Shown here piece after piece: positions 36,401-44,294 of a DNA stretch of 64,000 nucleotides. Origin of the DNA: Rummeliibacillus sp044763875 (GTDB taxonomy: Bacteria > Bacillota > Bacilli > Bacillales_A > Planococcaceae); assembly GCF_044763875.1 (NCBI RefSeq), contig NZ_JBIWGZ010000006.1:62001-126000 (forward strand), given 5' to 3'. The translations under genes were made by a program, and so were the position numbers. The notes below the pieces were generated by a model. The model was not told the DNA's origin, did no database searches, and saw nothing but the letters and a program-made list of their open reading frames with translations. Numbering within the stretch: position 1 is the first letter of the stretch; each line of letters begins with the position of its first letter.

Positions 36401-36832
36401 CATTAAGTATAGCTTGGCATGTAAACTTGTACGTAAATATAGTTTCACACGTACTTTACCTTCTTTTAGTTGACTAACCAATCGCTTTAGGCCAGCTTCA
36501 TCACTGTTAGAAGGAGCTCCAATAATTAATTGTTTTTTAAAACTATCCAATAGTTTATTTTTAATATCTAACGTTGTTTTTCGATCAAGATAGCTCTCCG
36601 TACTATCTGAAAATAGTTCCACTAATTCTTCTTCAGGTAATTTTTGCATCCCTATTAATAATCTACATTGATTATTAGTAGTACCTTGCATATCCTTAAT
36701 ATATTTATCTATTTGCTTCCATCCTCTTAAATTAAAATATCCTATACAAAAATCTGCTTTATATGAAGTTTCTAACGTTGTAGATAAAGCTTCAACCAGC
36801 TTTTGATCGATATTATCAAATATCCTAGGCAT
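33500..36832 (-). CDS. PLD nuclease-like / SNF2 helicase fusion protein
   Basis: A protein of 1110 residues. The N-terminal 200 residues form a phospholipase-D-like domain with one HxK motif (H138, K140 in TSLHAKLYL) and GSSN at 158-161. A SNF2-type motor follows: Walker A GDVVGLGKT (278-286), DESH box (352-355), TATPYN, and C-terminal motifs ATDALSEGQNLQ and QRAGRVDRIGQ. PLD domains of this type cut DNA in ATP-dependent enzymes such as NgoAVII and CglI, though there the domains are on separate proteins. The single HKD site would need dimerisation. It sits between a candidate nuclease and the methyltransferase in one operon. Confidence 0.88.
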   Translation of the reverse strand: MPRIFDNIDQKLVEALSTTLETSYKADFCIGYFNLRGWKQIDKYIKDMQGTTNNQCRLLIGMQKLPEEELVELFSDSTESYLDRKTTLDIKNKLLDSFKKQLIIGAPSNSDEAGLKRLVSQLKEGKVRVKLYLRTSLHAKLYLMYRKDPISPIVGYLGSSNLTFSGLRGQGELNVDVLDYDACNKLSKWFSDRWEDRYSLDITEDLIKLLSESWAREEKIIPYNIYMKMIYHLSEEAQQGVRDVSIPEVIQNELLEFQETALKIAVQHIQKRNGVVIGDVVGLGKTILATSIARLYQENYFIETLILCPAKLVPMWKDYCKRYDLNAKVISLGTVIEDLDKLKTRYGLVIIDESHNLRNKDGKRYKAVQSYINRSESKVVLLTATPYNKTFYDLSNQLRLFIPEGYQFSIRPERLIEEMGETEFLRQYQCSLNSLEAFERSTYAEDWQELMRLYMVRRTRSFILENYSKKDDDDSRKYIKFKNGNKAYFPQRIPKTLTYESAGKSSYSKLYSEDVLDKINSLKLPRYLLADYISVQNKKGLTSVESQLVENLGSARHLIGFYRTNVFKRLESSGQAFLKTIYRYLYRDGVLLYALKNQLPVPIGSQSSELLEIKINEDFHSLLEDEVYEVGEKAQFQKTLAGIEVQSRKIYEKIKDKYSNNFKWISPVLFSKKLVGHLESDSKILLQIASNVDYQWVAENDEKFLKLLEVLTVHHSKQKVLIFSQFEDTVEYLFENLKKHGVTELERITGSSENPTEIVWKFSPKSNHQKVDKEIRILIATDALSEGQNLQDSSIVINYDLPWAIIRLIQRAGRVDRIGQQAEEILCYSFMPVEGIENIINLRNRLLNRLSENAEVVGTDETFFEDQGDIEALRDLYNEKSTLLEEQDFFNEVDLSSYAYEIWKRESEQYPDLEKIIRELPHVVYSSKKKQHFTAANSVIVYLRNMVGNDALIWMNEDGEKISTSQYEIIKAIECQMETPFVEKGANHHGIVAKALKDFKSEQKNIGGQLGKATGARFKVYEMLKNYTIEIRNSIFMDELDNLNDILNLIYKYPLTRYAADILNAKLRSNVDIRELIDTLYSIQLENRLCNISEDRQQFEPVILCSMGLN

Positions 36833-36893
36833 TCATTTAATCTCCTTTTAAAAAAATTAAAAGAGAGAAAAATTTCTCTCTCTAAAATCTATT

Positions 36894-37568
36894 CTATGGT
36901 CTTACTCTTAATATCGTTGTACTATGTAATACTTCATTAAGTGTTAATTCTGCTAATCTAACTGTAGCGACTTCCGGTATTAAATAAGCTTTTTGGCCAT
37001 ATCCTTCACCATATTCGCCAATTGGTTGACCATTCCACCCATTTTTTATAATTTTTGATATTTTAGCAGCACTAATTAAACGTGCATCACTAATATCTTC
37101 ATTTACAAACGCTAGCCAAAAACTATTAGTCGGAATACTGTTTCTACTAATAAAATCACAAATATTATTCCAAACAGGAAAAACATCCAGATAATAACTT
37201 TCACATCCGTAATTAGGTATAACTGAGCCAGAAAGTGTAGTCCCACCACTAATTGTTTTGCGGAAAGTTTGTGTTTTGTATTTAATTTCTACATATGAAA
37301 AGACAGTATCATTTCCTGTTATATTTATATTCAGTAAATAATCTGAAGCTCCTTTTACCCACTCATTGGTTTTATCATTTATGTCATATTTTTCAAACCA
37401 TTCTTCATCATATCTTGTAAAATCAGCTATTTTTTTCGGACTTTTTTGATTAATTAACTCTACTACAAGTTCAACACTTGGCTGTTCATATTTTTGTGCT
37501 GCCTTATGGCGCATTTGTCTTTCCTCATTATACCTTACTCTACGATTAATGTTAGCATCATTATACAT
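36894..37568 (-). CDS. Candidate PD-(D/E)XK nuclease of the restriction operon
   Basis: I do not recognise this 224-residue protein as a named family. A possible PD-(D/E)XK core is visible: D76 in GASDYLLNI and the E-x-K of SYVEIKYKT (E94, K96), separated by one hairpin's length, the spacing used by many restriction endonucleases. The start at 37568 follows GGAGG at 8 bases; earlier in-frame ATGs lack a site. It is the first gene of the operon with the PLD-SNF2 protein (61 bases apart) and the methyltransferase, which supports a restriction role. The alternative is an accessory specificity protein. Confidence 0.6.
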   Translation of the reverse strand: MYNDANINRRVRYNEERQMRHKAAQKYEQPSVELVVELINQKSPKKIADFTRYDEEWFEKYDINDKTNEWVKGASDYLLNINITGNDTVFSYVEIKYKTQTFRKTISGGTTLSGSVIPNYGCESYYLDVFPVWNNICDFISRNSIPTNSFWLAFVNEDISDARLISAAKISKIIKNGWNGQPIGEYGEGYGQKAYLIPEVATVRLAELTLNEVLHSTTILRVRP

Positions 37569-38318
37569 AATAGAATTCCTCCATTTATTATTTTTAAAAA
37601 TATATAAAGTATAATATTCAATAATTTGTTCATTACTCAAAAATAGTTCAAATTAACGATAAATTTATCGTGAATATATACCATATATACTATTTACAGT
37701 ATAATATACCATAAATAATGACTTGATTTAAGAAAATCAATATGATGTATACTAAATAACTTTTCTTTTAACGGGTGTTGTATAACCATGGATAACAGAA
37801 AAATTTTCCTAAAAACCCCTTCTTGAATAATTTTTAGTGAAATAAAAAGCACAATCCTTAGAGGCTACGCTTACAATCCTTCATGAAAAATTTTACTTAT
37901 CGATAATTTGGTTAATTAATGCTATTTCATTTAAATTTTTTTGATATAGACGATTATTAATAACATCCCCACACTCTTTTGAACAGAAGCGGATGCTAGT
38001 TTAAAAGAAGTTTAAGATCTTTTAATTCATAGTATGTACAAACTACAAAGAATATCTATTCTTGGTTGAAATTATATAAAACGATACAGACAAAAATAAA
38101 AAACCCTTGAATATCAAGGGTTTTGACAATTTATGAAATCCTATGATTTTCGATTATGGTGATACGGCAGTAGCACCTAACCGTCTAAAATATTTATATC
38201 AATGTGTTTATCGAAGATTACATTATTAGGTTATTTATTTAACTTTTATTTTTAATTCATTCGAAATTATTCTTTTTCCTTTTTAAAGCGTGACTCTGAA
38301 ATTGGCTCTTCATACTAT
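37569..38318. other. 750-base gene-free stretch between the two defence modules
   Basis: It holds the promoter region of the module A operon and the decayed attachment-like site at 38095-38186. Otherwise it is AT-rich, with short direct repeats of ATATACCATA near 37680. No gene is supported. Confidence 0.6.
38095..38186. repeat. Decayed third attachment-like site inside the island
   Basis: This segment aligns along its length with both island ends: a terminator-like AAACCCTTGA-ATATCAAGGGTTTTGACA, then TTATGAAATCCTATGATTT, then TATGG, then a degraded tmRNA-end-like GATACGGCAGTAG. The sequence after it (TTTATATCAATG, TTATCGAAGATTACAT) also resembles the inner flank of the left site. It probably marks the junction between two stacked insertions. 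Confidence 0.72.
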
Positions 38319-39602
38319 TTAAGTTGTATATCCAAACTTTAGCTTTAGTTTTTGCAGACTATTTTCTATCTGTTCACAGTCTAACATGAATACGTTTACT
38401 CTTACCCCATCATCACTAACAAACTGAATCTCTTTCATATTTTCAAATTGATCATTCATAGGATAAACTAGGTATATCTCATTTGTTTGATATTTCTTTG
38501 CATACGAATACATTTGATACATGTCTGCTTGCGATATACCATAATTCTTGTTTGATAAGTTAGATAATAGTTTCCATTTTGTATCAATGATAATGATACG
38601 TGATTTATTTAGTGCTCTTAGGACAATATCTGGGCGAAGCGCAAATTTATCCTCAAACAAATAAAAGCCCTTGTCTTGTAGTGAAACATCCCATTCATCT
38701 GAAAATTGCTTAACCATGTGTCGCCCAACATACGCTTCAAATACCTTATCCATAGGAAATAGAAGTGCTTTTCCAAACGTCCCACCAGAAAATGTTGTAA
38801 AACTACGATTGTTTAAAAAGACTTTTGACCATGCGATGATACTCTCATAATCCTTCGAATTTCGATTAATGACGACCAATTGAAAATCCTTTTCGTAATT
38901 ATGAGAGGTTTCCACTAACTCAAAATGCATTAGTAATTGTCGGATTTCTTTTACATTTTCTGTATCAGTAGATTGTTTCAATATTTGTAATAATGTTGAT
39001 TTAATCAGTCGATTCTCCGCCCGATTCATCCCGAATTCATCATAGTACATAAAAAATCGTTCTTTGTGCAAGAGGTTATGTTTGATTTGCGCATTGAATA
39101 GCATTTTTCCCTTATACACATTTAAATTATTTTCCACCTCATAATAGGCAGATTTAATGCCTTTCTTTACAAGCCGCTGCACTTCTTGGATATATAAATG
39201 AATAAATACTTCAAATAGCGGCATACGCTCTGTATTTAAGTTCGCTTCATTAAAAGTTTTAGTCGGAAAATCTTTAAGTGTCTTAAGCATCTTTAAAAAA
39301 ATCTTTCGCGTATCTCCAGTCATATGTCGATGAATTTTAGGTAAAATTTCGATTTGAATCCCTGTTGCTAAATGAATCATACCTACATAGTTTTTCAGTT
39401 TAATGACCTTTCCTACTTCTCTCTTCGTGGTCACATTAAAGAATTCAATTGCATCCGCCTGTTCATCGTCATTAAATGTTAAGATGAGTTGTTCTAATTG
39501 TTGGAATGATCTTGGATCCATATAGATGTACCCTGAATGTTTTTCAAATTCGGGATTACATGTGATAACATCAAACTCTTTTGCTTCAATGATCTTCTTC
39601 AT
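38319..39602 (-). CDS. mcrC: McrC-type nuclease subunit
   Basis: A 427-residue protein of the McrC family, the endonuclease partner of McrB. The PD-(D/E)XK core is visible near the C-terminus: RPDIVLRA then IIIIDTKWKLL. The N-terminal half contains the bridging features of McrC (GMIHLATGIQIEILPKI, FGMNRAENRLIKSTL). The start is set at 39602 (MKKIIEAKEF), 17 bases inside the end of mcrB, giving translational coupling; two upstream ATGs (39617, 39626) are possible. It should cut modified DNA when driven by the McrB motor. Confidence 0.9.
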   Translation of the reverse strand: MKKIIEAKEFDVITCNPEFEKHSGYIYMDPRSFQQLEQLILTFNDDEQADAIEFFNVTTKREVGKVIKLKNYVGMIHLATGIQIEILPKIHRHMTGDTRKIFLKMLKTLKDFPTKTFNEANLNTERMPLFEVFIHLYIQEVQRLVKKGIKSAYYEVENNLNVYKGKMLFNAQIKHNLLHKERFFMYYDEFGMNRAENRLIKSTLLQILKQSTDTENVKEIRQLLMHFELVETSHNYEKDFQLVVINRNSKDYESIIAWSKVFLNNRSFTTFSGGTFGKALLFPMDKVFEAYVGRHMVKQFSDEWDVSLQDKGFYLFEDKFALRPDIVLRALNKSRIIIIDTKWKLLSNLSNKNYGISQADMYQMYSYAKKYQTNEIYLVYPMNDQFENMKEIQFVSDDGVRVNVFMLDCEQIENSLQKLKLKFGYTT

Positions 39603-42204
39603 GTGCAACCTGCTCATAAATTCCAATGTAGCTTTCAGGCTTTAGGAATGCTTCTCGCTGAATGGCAAATGTTTGTTCAGGTATATCCAAATTAACCTTG
39701 CCAACAAATACATCTTTCATCTTTAATTTCTCATCTAAAATAAATCTAGCAGACTGACTTTTCCCATTATCTCCTAATATTAATTGAATCTTACTATAAT
39801 CTTCATAGAAGTATTCTTGTAATAAAGGCAAAATGGCATTCTCAAAAATTGAAGCCAATTTTTCTATTTTCGGCATTTCTTTTAGGGCGGTGAAATACGC
39901 ATGGCCAATCGTATGTTCACGATCATATAGTATTTCAATACGTTGATTTATTGCTTCCAACATTCGTTTTATATTAATTTCACCTACTAGAATATCTTGT
40001 AGTGTTGCTGTATCAGGCATAATTTCAATAAAATTGAAACGTCGTCTCAGTGCAGTATCCATTAAAGCAATCGAGCGATCTGCTGTATTCATCGTCCCCA
40101 AGAGATAGACATTTTGCGGTACACCGAAATCTTTTTTCGAATATGGAAGTCTTAATTTCATTTCTTCTCTTGCACCAAGTCGCTTTGTCGGTTCAATGAG
40201 GGTAATCAGTTCACCAAAAATCTTCGAGATGTTCCCTCGGTTAATTTCATCAATAATGAATACATAGTTTTTCTTATTTTCTTCAATTTCCAAATCAGCT
40301 TGTTGATCCGTAGAGTACTTCAAAATCAACTTATTAATTTCTTCCCTATTAATGTATTTTAATTCGTACACAGTAGCTAAAGTTAAATTGGTTTGCTGAT
40401 TAAACTCATAAACGTATTCCCAAATATCCTTTGCAATCCATTCTACTTTTCTACTTCTTTTGTAATATGGCATTTCATCAAGCCATTTAGGTTCTCCCGT
40501 TACAAAGCCGATTGCATCAATATGTTTTTGATCCCCCAACGACAACACAATGTCCCCGATACTCATTTCATCATAAAAATTGGACAGAATATTTTTCACA
40601 CTAGCGTTTGGAAACTCTGTTTCATCAGTAATGTCTTCTCCTAAGTCATCCCATCCAATGCGGATACGACTGTTATTAAAACAATCTTTTTTTGTTTTTT
40701 CATCTCCACGTCTACCTAGTGATACTTTCCAGATTCGCGTATCTGTAGAAAACTCTAGTTCTTTATTTGATGAAAAAATTTTCAATTGTTGTGTTTGTTC
40801 GCAAAACTGCTTAAAAATTCCTGCTTCAATTTTGTATCTCACTTGCTCCGATTGTTCATCATCTAAAACAGGTTTGATTCCTTCAATAAACTCTTCATAA
40901 CCGTATGATTGATGGAATGTAATAAAGCCGACTTGTCCAGTTTTCCGATACGTTTTGTAACGGGAAAAGACCTGTTCATATGATTCTTCTTGCACGTCTT
41001 TTAATGGCTTATTTTCAATGATACTAACAGCAAAGTTGATTGTATTATAGGTTTTCCCTGTACCAGGCGGGCCGTATAGAATCATATTTTTTGGATAATC
41101 CATTGTCTGCTCTTCCTCTCTTAAAGAACTCACATCTAAAGCTTTTATTTCCTCTTTGCCATCATGAATGGCTAATTGATAATAAGGCAAAAGCTTTTCT
41201 ACACCCTCTAGTACCCTGTGTAAAATTTGTTCGTTAGTCATCTGGTTTCGTTGAATTTCTTCATAAGTCAGTACATATGTTAATTGCACCTTTTTATACA
41301 GTTCATTTTGCAATTTTCTTTTAATTGTCCCTGGATCTTCGTCATAAACATGAAAATTATGATTTGTTGCACTTTCTTTTACATAATAGGAAAGCTCTGA
41401 TGGAAGACTGGATTCATTTAAAAATTGATGGTGCCTGACATAATCTGCTTGTGTTGCAGCTTTCTCCTCCAATTCTACCGCAAGCCGAATACGTGCTTTA
41501 TGTTGATCATCTTTTGCTGCTTCTGCAAATATTGAGAGACTCGTTGGATAATCCATAAATGGTTCAAGCTTTAATTGCTCCCAGAAATAACTGCGTATTC
41601 GATCATGACCACCAGTAAGCCATTTCGATTTCATTTTATTTTTCAGATTATATTTATCTCCACATAGACGAGCTACTTTATTTAATTCTGTAACTGCAAT
41701 GCCTCCTAGTTCTCGCATCAATTCAAATTGCTGCTTTTCTTCACCTGTAGCCCTTTCTGGATTTTTGTACGGCATATTACTGTACTGTACAAGATAGTCT
41801 AAAATAGCAAAGAAATCGATTGTAAATAAAGCTGAATATTCGTGCTTTACAAAATTATAAATATCAGCGACTGTTACTACACCTATCGCTGTTTCTACCT
41901 TATCTGTTTCATTCAAATTAGGTCTCTCTTTAACACCTTGAAATTCTCCGTTAAACGAGAGGCGACGTGTTTTATTTTCTCCTGCACGTAAATAGTTAAC
42001 TTGATTCGCTGGATGATCACCATTTGCCCATTGATTAACACGCGCGTGTTGTACTTCATTTACTGTATATTGTTGCGCTTTATGTTGAATATCTACTTGT
42101 CTAAAATACATATCATTTTCAGAAGGTTTCGTTTTACTATGATATGTCTCGTAAGCTAACACCGCAGCGCCTAACCAAACAGCTTCAATAACTGTTAATT
42201 TCAT
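39586..42204 (-). CDS. mcrB: McrB-type AAA+ GTPase with an inserted PUA/EVE-like domain
   Basis: An 872-residue motor protein. Walker A (LYGPPGTGKTYN, 376-387), Walker B (VFIIDEINRGNISKIFGE, 648-665) and the McrB signature MNTADRS (705-711) are intact. Between Walker A and B is an insertion of about 130 residues (488-615) with IWKVSLGRRG, RIRIGWDDL, MSIGDIVLS and IGFVTGEPKW, the pattern of PUA/EVE-like modified-base readers. The first 370 residues are a helical region not recognised, without the usual MrcB_N domain. The MrcB_N domain sits instead in the HNH fusion upstream in the same operon. Confidence 0.88.
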   Translation of the reverse strand: MKLTVIEAVWLGAAVLAYETYHSKTKPSENDMYFRQVDIQHKAQQYTVNEVQHARVNQWANGDHPANQVNYLRAGENKTRRLSFNGEFQGVKERPNLNETDKVETAIGVVTVADIYNFVKHEYSALFTIDFFAILDYLVQYSNMPYKNPERATGEEKQQFELMRELGGIAVTELNKVARLCGDKYNLKNKMKSKWLTGGHDRIRSYFWEQLKLEPFMDYPTSLSIFAEAAKDDQHKARIRLAVELEEKAATQADYVRHHQFLNESSLPSELSYYVKESATNHNFHVYDEDPGTIKRKLQNELYKKVQLTYVLTYEEIQRNQMTNEQILHRVLEGVEKLLPYYQLAIHDGKEEIKALDVSSLREEEQTMDYPKNMILYGPPGTGKTYNTINFAVSIIENKPLKDVQEESYEQVFSRYKTYRKTGQVGFITFHQSYGYEEFIEGIKPVLDDEQSEQVRYKIEAGIFKQFCEQTQQLKIFSSNKELEFSTDTRIWKVSLGRRGDEKTKKDCFNNSRIRIGWDDLGEDITDETEFPNASVKNILSNFYDEMSIGDIVLSLGDQKHIDAIGFVTGEPKWLDEMPYYKRSRKVEWIAKDIWEYVYEFNQQTNLTLATVYELKYINREEINKLILKYSTDQQADLEIEENKKNYVFIIDEINRGNISKIFGELITLIEPTKRLGAREEMKLRLPYSKKDFGVPQNVYLLGTMNTADRSIALMDTALRRRFNFIEIMPDTATLQDILVGEINIKRMLEAINQRIEILYDREHTIGHAYFTALKEMPKIEKLASIFENAILPLLQEYFYEDYSKIQLILGDNGKSQSARFILDEKLKMKDVFVGKVNLDIPEQTFAIQREAFLKPESYIGIYEQVAHEEDH

Positions 42205-42289
42205 ATTCCACCTCTATTTTTTTGTTCAACATAAAATTTTCAGTATTCAATAAATTAATTTAAAAAGCGCATTATTAGTATTTCATATT

Positions 42290-42680
42290 AAAACTCGTCA
42301 ATAGCTGCTTGTCCTTGCACTTTCATGGTTCACTCATGCCATATGAAACACCCATTTTATTTTTATTCCAGGTACGTTGCGCTTCATCCAATAGTATTGT
42401 CGTTGGAATTTTACCATTAGCAAAAGGTTGCTTTGTTCGTTGATCAAAATAAGCTTTTTATACGCTAGTACTCCTTTTATTAATGCCTCTCCTTTTGCGC
42501 CAGTCACCTTCAACCGCAAATTTCATTTGCTGTGTTTGTTCATAATATTCTTCACAAAATCAAATAGCATCGTAGCTGATCTACATCTTAAATCAACATC
42601 TTTTCTTTTAAACTTAAGAACTAGCACTTTTCTGTTAAATAGCATAATACACTGGTCGTCGATATTTTGTAAAAGGTAGG
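42290..42680 (-). pseudogene. Remnant of a DUF2075-family ATPase gene
   Basis: Reading the minus strand in changing frames gives KAYFDQRTKQPFANGKIP followed by ILLDEAQRTWNKNKMGVSYG and MSEP. This is the Walker B region of DUF2075 (schlafen-like) ATPases, where DEAQRxW and a following SEP are conserved. Upstream pieces include RKREALIKG-like and ATMLFDFVKNIMN. Several frameshifts and stops break it, and the Walker A part is lost, so it is non-functional. It sits between mcrB and the small 68-residue gene, which may be its surviving N-terminus. Confidence 0.55.
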
Positions 42681-42686
42681 CAGTAT

Positions 42687-42893
42687 TCAAATAGAAGAAT
42701 GCAATGGTCGTAAGTAAATGTTATATTCGAATTCATTTATTAGATAATAATAGCAGTCCCACCAGGATTTCTCCTGAGAAGTTCTATATTTAAGATCTAA
42801 ACAAGTTGTATATGCCCCAAGCTCATTAACAAAATGTTTTCGAGACATTAATTTCAATTCACCAACTGTATATTCAACAATTTCTTTACTCAT
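42687..42893 (-). CDS. Small protein, perhaps the N-terminal relic of the DUF2075 gene
   Basis: A 68-residue reading frame with a good AAAGGGGAG site, 21 bases after the XRE-HNH gene on the same strand. The sequence includes YTVGELKLMSRKHFVNEL and KSWWDCYYYLINEFEYN; the W-x5-L-x3-F/L-E-Y pattern resembles the N-terminal part of DUF2075-type proteins. No known motif proves a function. It may be translated as a short protein or be the leading piece of the broken gene behind it. Confidence 0.45.
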   Translation of the reverse strand: MSKEIVEYTVGELKLMSRKHFVNELGAYTTCLDLKYRTSQEKSWWDCYYYLINEFEYNIYLRPLHSSI

Positions 42894-42914
42894 AGTTGCA
42901 TCTCCCCTTTTGAA

Positions 42915-44294
42915 TTATTTCACTTTAATACCGTAGAATTCTTTAAGCTGAGTCATAGTTACTTCTATACCTACTTTTTCAAGACGGACTTTTATCTTTT
43001 CAAATAGTTTTTCAATCATCGGTAATCTTACATCATCCACTCCATAGTGGATTTTCCGATGGCATGTAGGGCATAAACAAACAATATTAGCAGCACGGTC
43101 TATATCGACCTCCGGAAACTTTTCATAATGTGATATACCAACAAAGTGGTGAGCTTCTACATATGGTTTCATAGTAGATTTGGACATAAAAGTTTCATGA
43201 CTCGGATCTATTTCACATTTATAATTTTCTCTTAATAAAGCTATTGCTGCCTCTTGAGCATTGCGTGGATAACTTCGATTTCCTCCTTCATCAATGATTA
43301 CGTCTTTCGGCGGACGTGGAATCTCTTTATCAATTAATGAAACAGTGGTTTCAATTTCATCTACATAATGATTTACCGCATCTTGATAATTTTCTTCATC
43401 ATTTTCTAAAAATTCTAGGTCATCTTGCAATAGTAGATAATCATTAAATTCTTTCACACTACGACCATTCATAAATACAACAATCTTCTTATACGCTTCT
43501 AAAAGCTCACGGAAGTCTGTTATAAGTTCAGCATCTGTTGGAAGGTTATTTGCGTCATAGTATTTTCCGTAAATGTGCCCCTTTTCATAACCCTGGGCTA
43601 AGTCAGCTTTAGACCCTAAATCAATACTTATTAATTTAAATTCATTCGGTACTTCAACTTTTGAGCGTATTAATTTTGCAGTATGTTGAAGTTTTACATG
43701 CCCTTCCCTTTTTCCATATTTTTCTTTAAAGAAAGTGTATCCTTGATTAAGACTTAGATAAAAACCAGACATATCCTCTTTAAATAGGTAAACGATGTAA
43801 TAACCATTTGTTGCTGATGTAGTTACTGAACGATCAAAGCAACTTACCCAAGGAATTGCCGCCCAATTACCCACTCCAACTGATCCAGTTACCATATATA
43901 TCTTCTCATCAAGTGGAATTTCTGTATTAATAATCTCTACTAACTCATTGCGAACAAAGCTGGCTAAGTGATTATTCTTCGAAGGTTTTGTTTTTTCTTG
44001 TAAATACTCATTTAAAACTCGTTTGAAAGCTGCAACGTACCGCGATCGTTGCTTGTTATTCTCTACAGTCTCTTGAATTTTCATTGAAGGATTAATGAAA
44101 TAATCTGCAGGCACATCGAAGTAATTCACCAATTTGGCTAGTGTTTCAATATCTAATTTTTGTGTTCCATTTTCAATCTTGTTTAGCGCAGTATAATTCA
44201 CTTTAATTTCTCGTGCTAAATCTCTCAAATTCACTTTTCTGTATTCACGTAAGTTTCTTACCTTTTTTCCTACTTGCTCAATTGTGTTTTCCAT
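42915..44294 (-). CDS. XRE-MrcB_N(DUF3578)-HNH fusion, predicted type IV restriction enzyme
   Basis: A 459-residue protein with three parts. Residues 10-65 are an XRE helix-turn-helix (NLRDLAREIKVNYTALNKIENG). Residues about 100-275 match the MrcB N-terminal/DUF3578 domain, a modified-DNA-binding module, with GSVGVGNWAAIPWVSCFD and GFYLSLNQGYTFFKEKYG. Residues about 355-420 are an HNH nuclease: C360, EAHH at 380-383, N403, CPTCHRKIHYG, with zinc cysteines C408 and C411. The start follows AGGGGGA. It leads the McrBC operon. The HTH could repress its own promoter or add specificity; this layout is unusual for single-chain McrA-like enzymes. Confidence 0.88.
   Translation of the reverse strand: MENTIEQVGKKVRNLREYRKVNLRDLAREIKVNYTALNKIENGTQKLDIETLAKLVNYFDVPADYFINPSMKIQETVENNKQRSRYVAAFKRVLNEYLQEKTKPSKNNHLASFVRNELVEIINTEIPLDEKIYMVTGSVGVGNWAAIPWVSCFDRSVTTSATNGYYIVYLFKEDMSGFYLSLNQGYTFFKEKYGKREGHVKLQHTAKLIRSKVEVPNEFKLISIDLGSKADLAQGYEKGHIYGKYYDANNLPTDAELITDFRELLEAYKKIVVFMNGRSVKEFNDYLLLQDDLEFLENDEENYQDAVNHYVDEIETTVSLIDKEIPRPPKDVIIDEGGNRSYPRNAQEAAIALLRENYKCEIDPSHETFMSKSTMKPYVEAHHFVGISHYEKFPEVDIDRAANIVCLCPTCHRKIHYGVDDVRLPMIEKLFEKIKVRLEKVGIEVTMTQLKEFYGIKVK

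Noticed and set aside
30294..37568. BREX or DISARM assignment for module A
   Set aside because: No pglZ, brxC, brxL, drmA or drmB genes are present; only the methyltransferase and SNF2 parts are shared in kind.
42915..44294. HNH gene as a homing endonuclease
   Set aside because: It carries an XRE domain and an MrcB_N domain and leads an McrBC operon, which fits restriction rather than homing.
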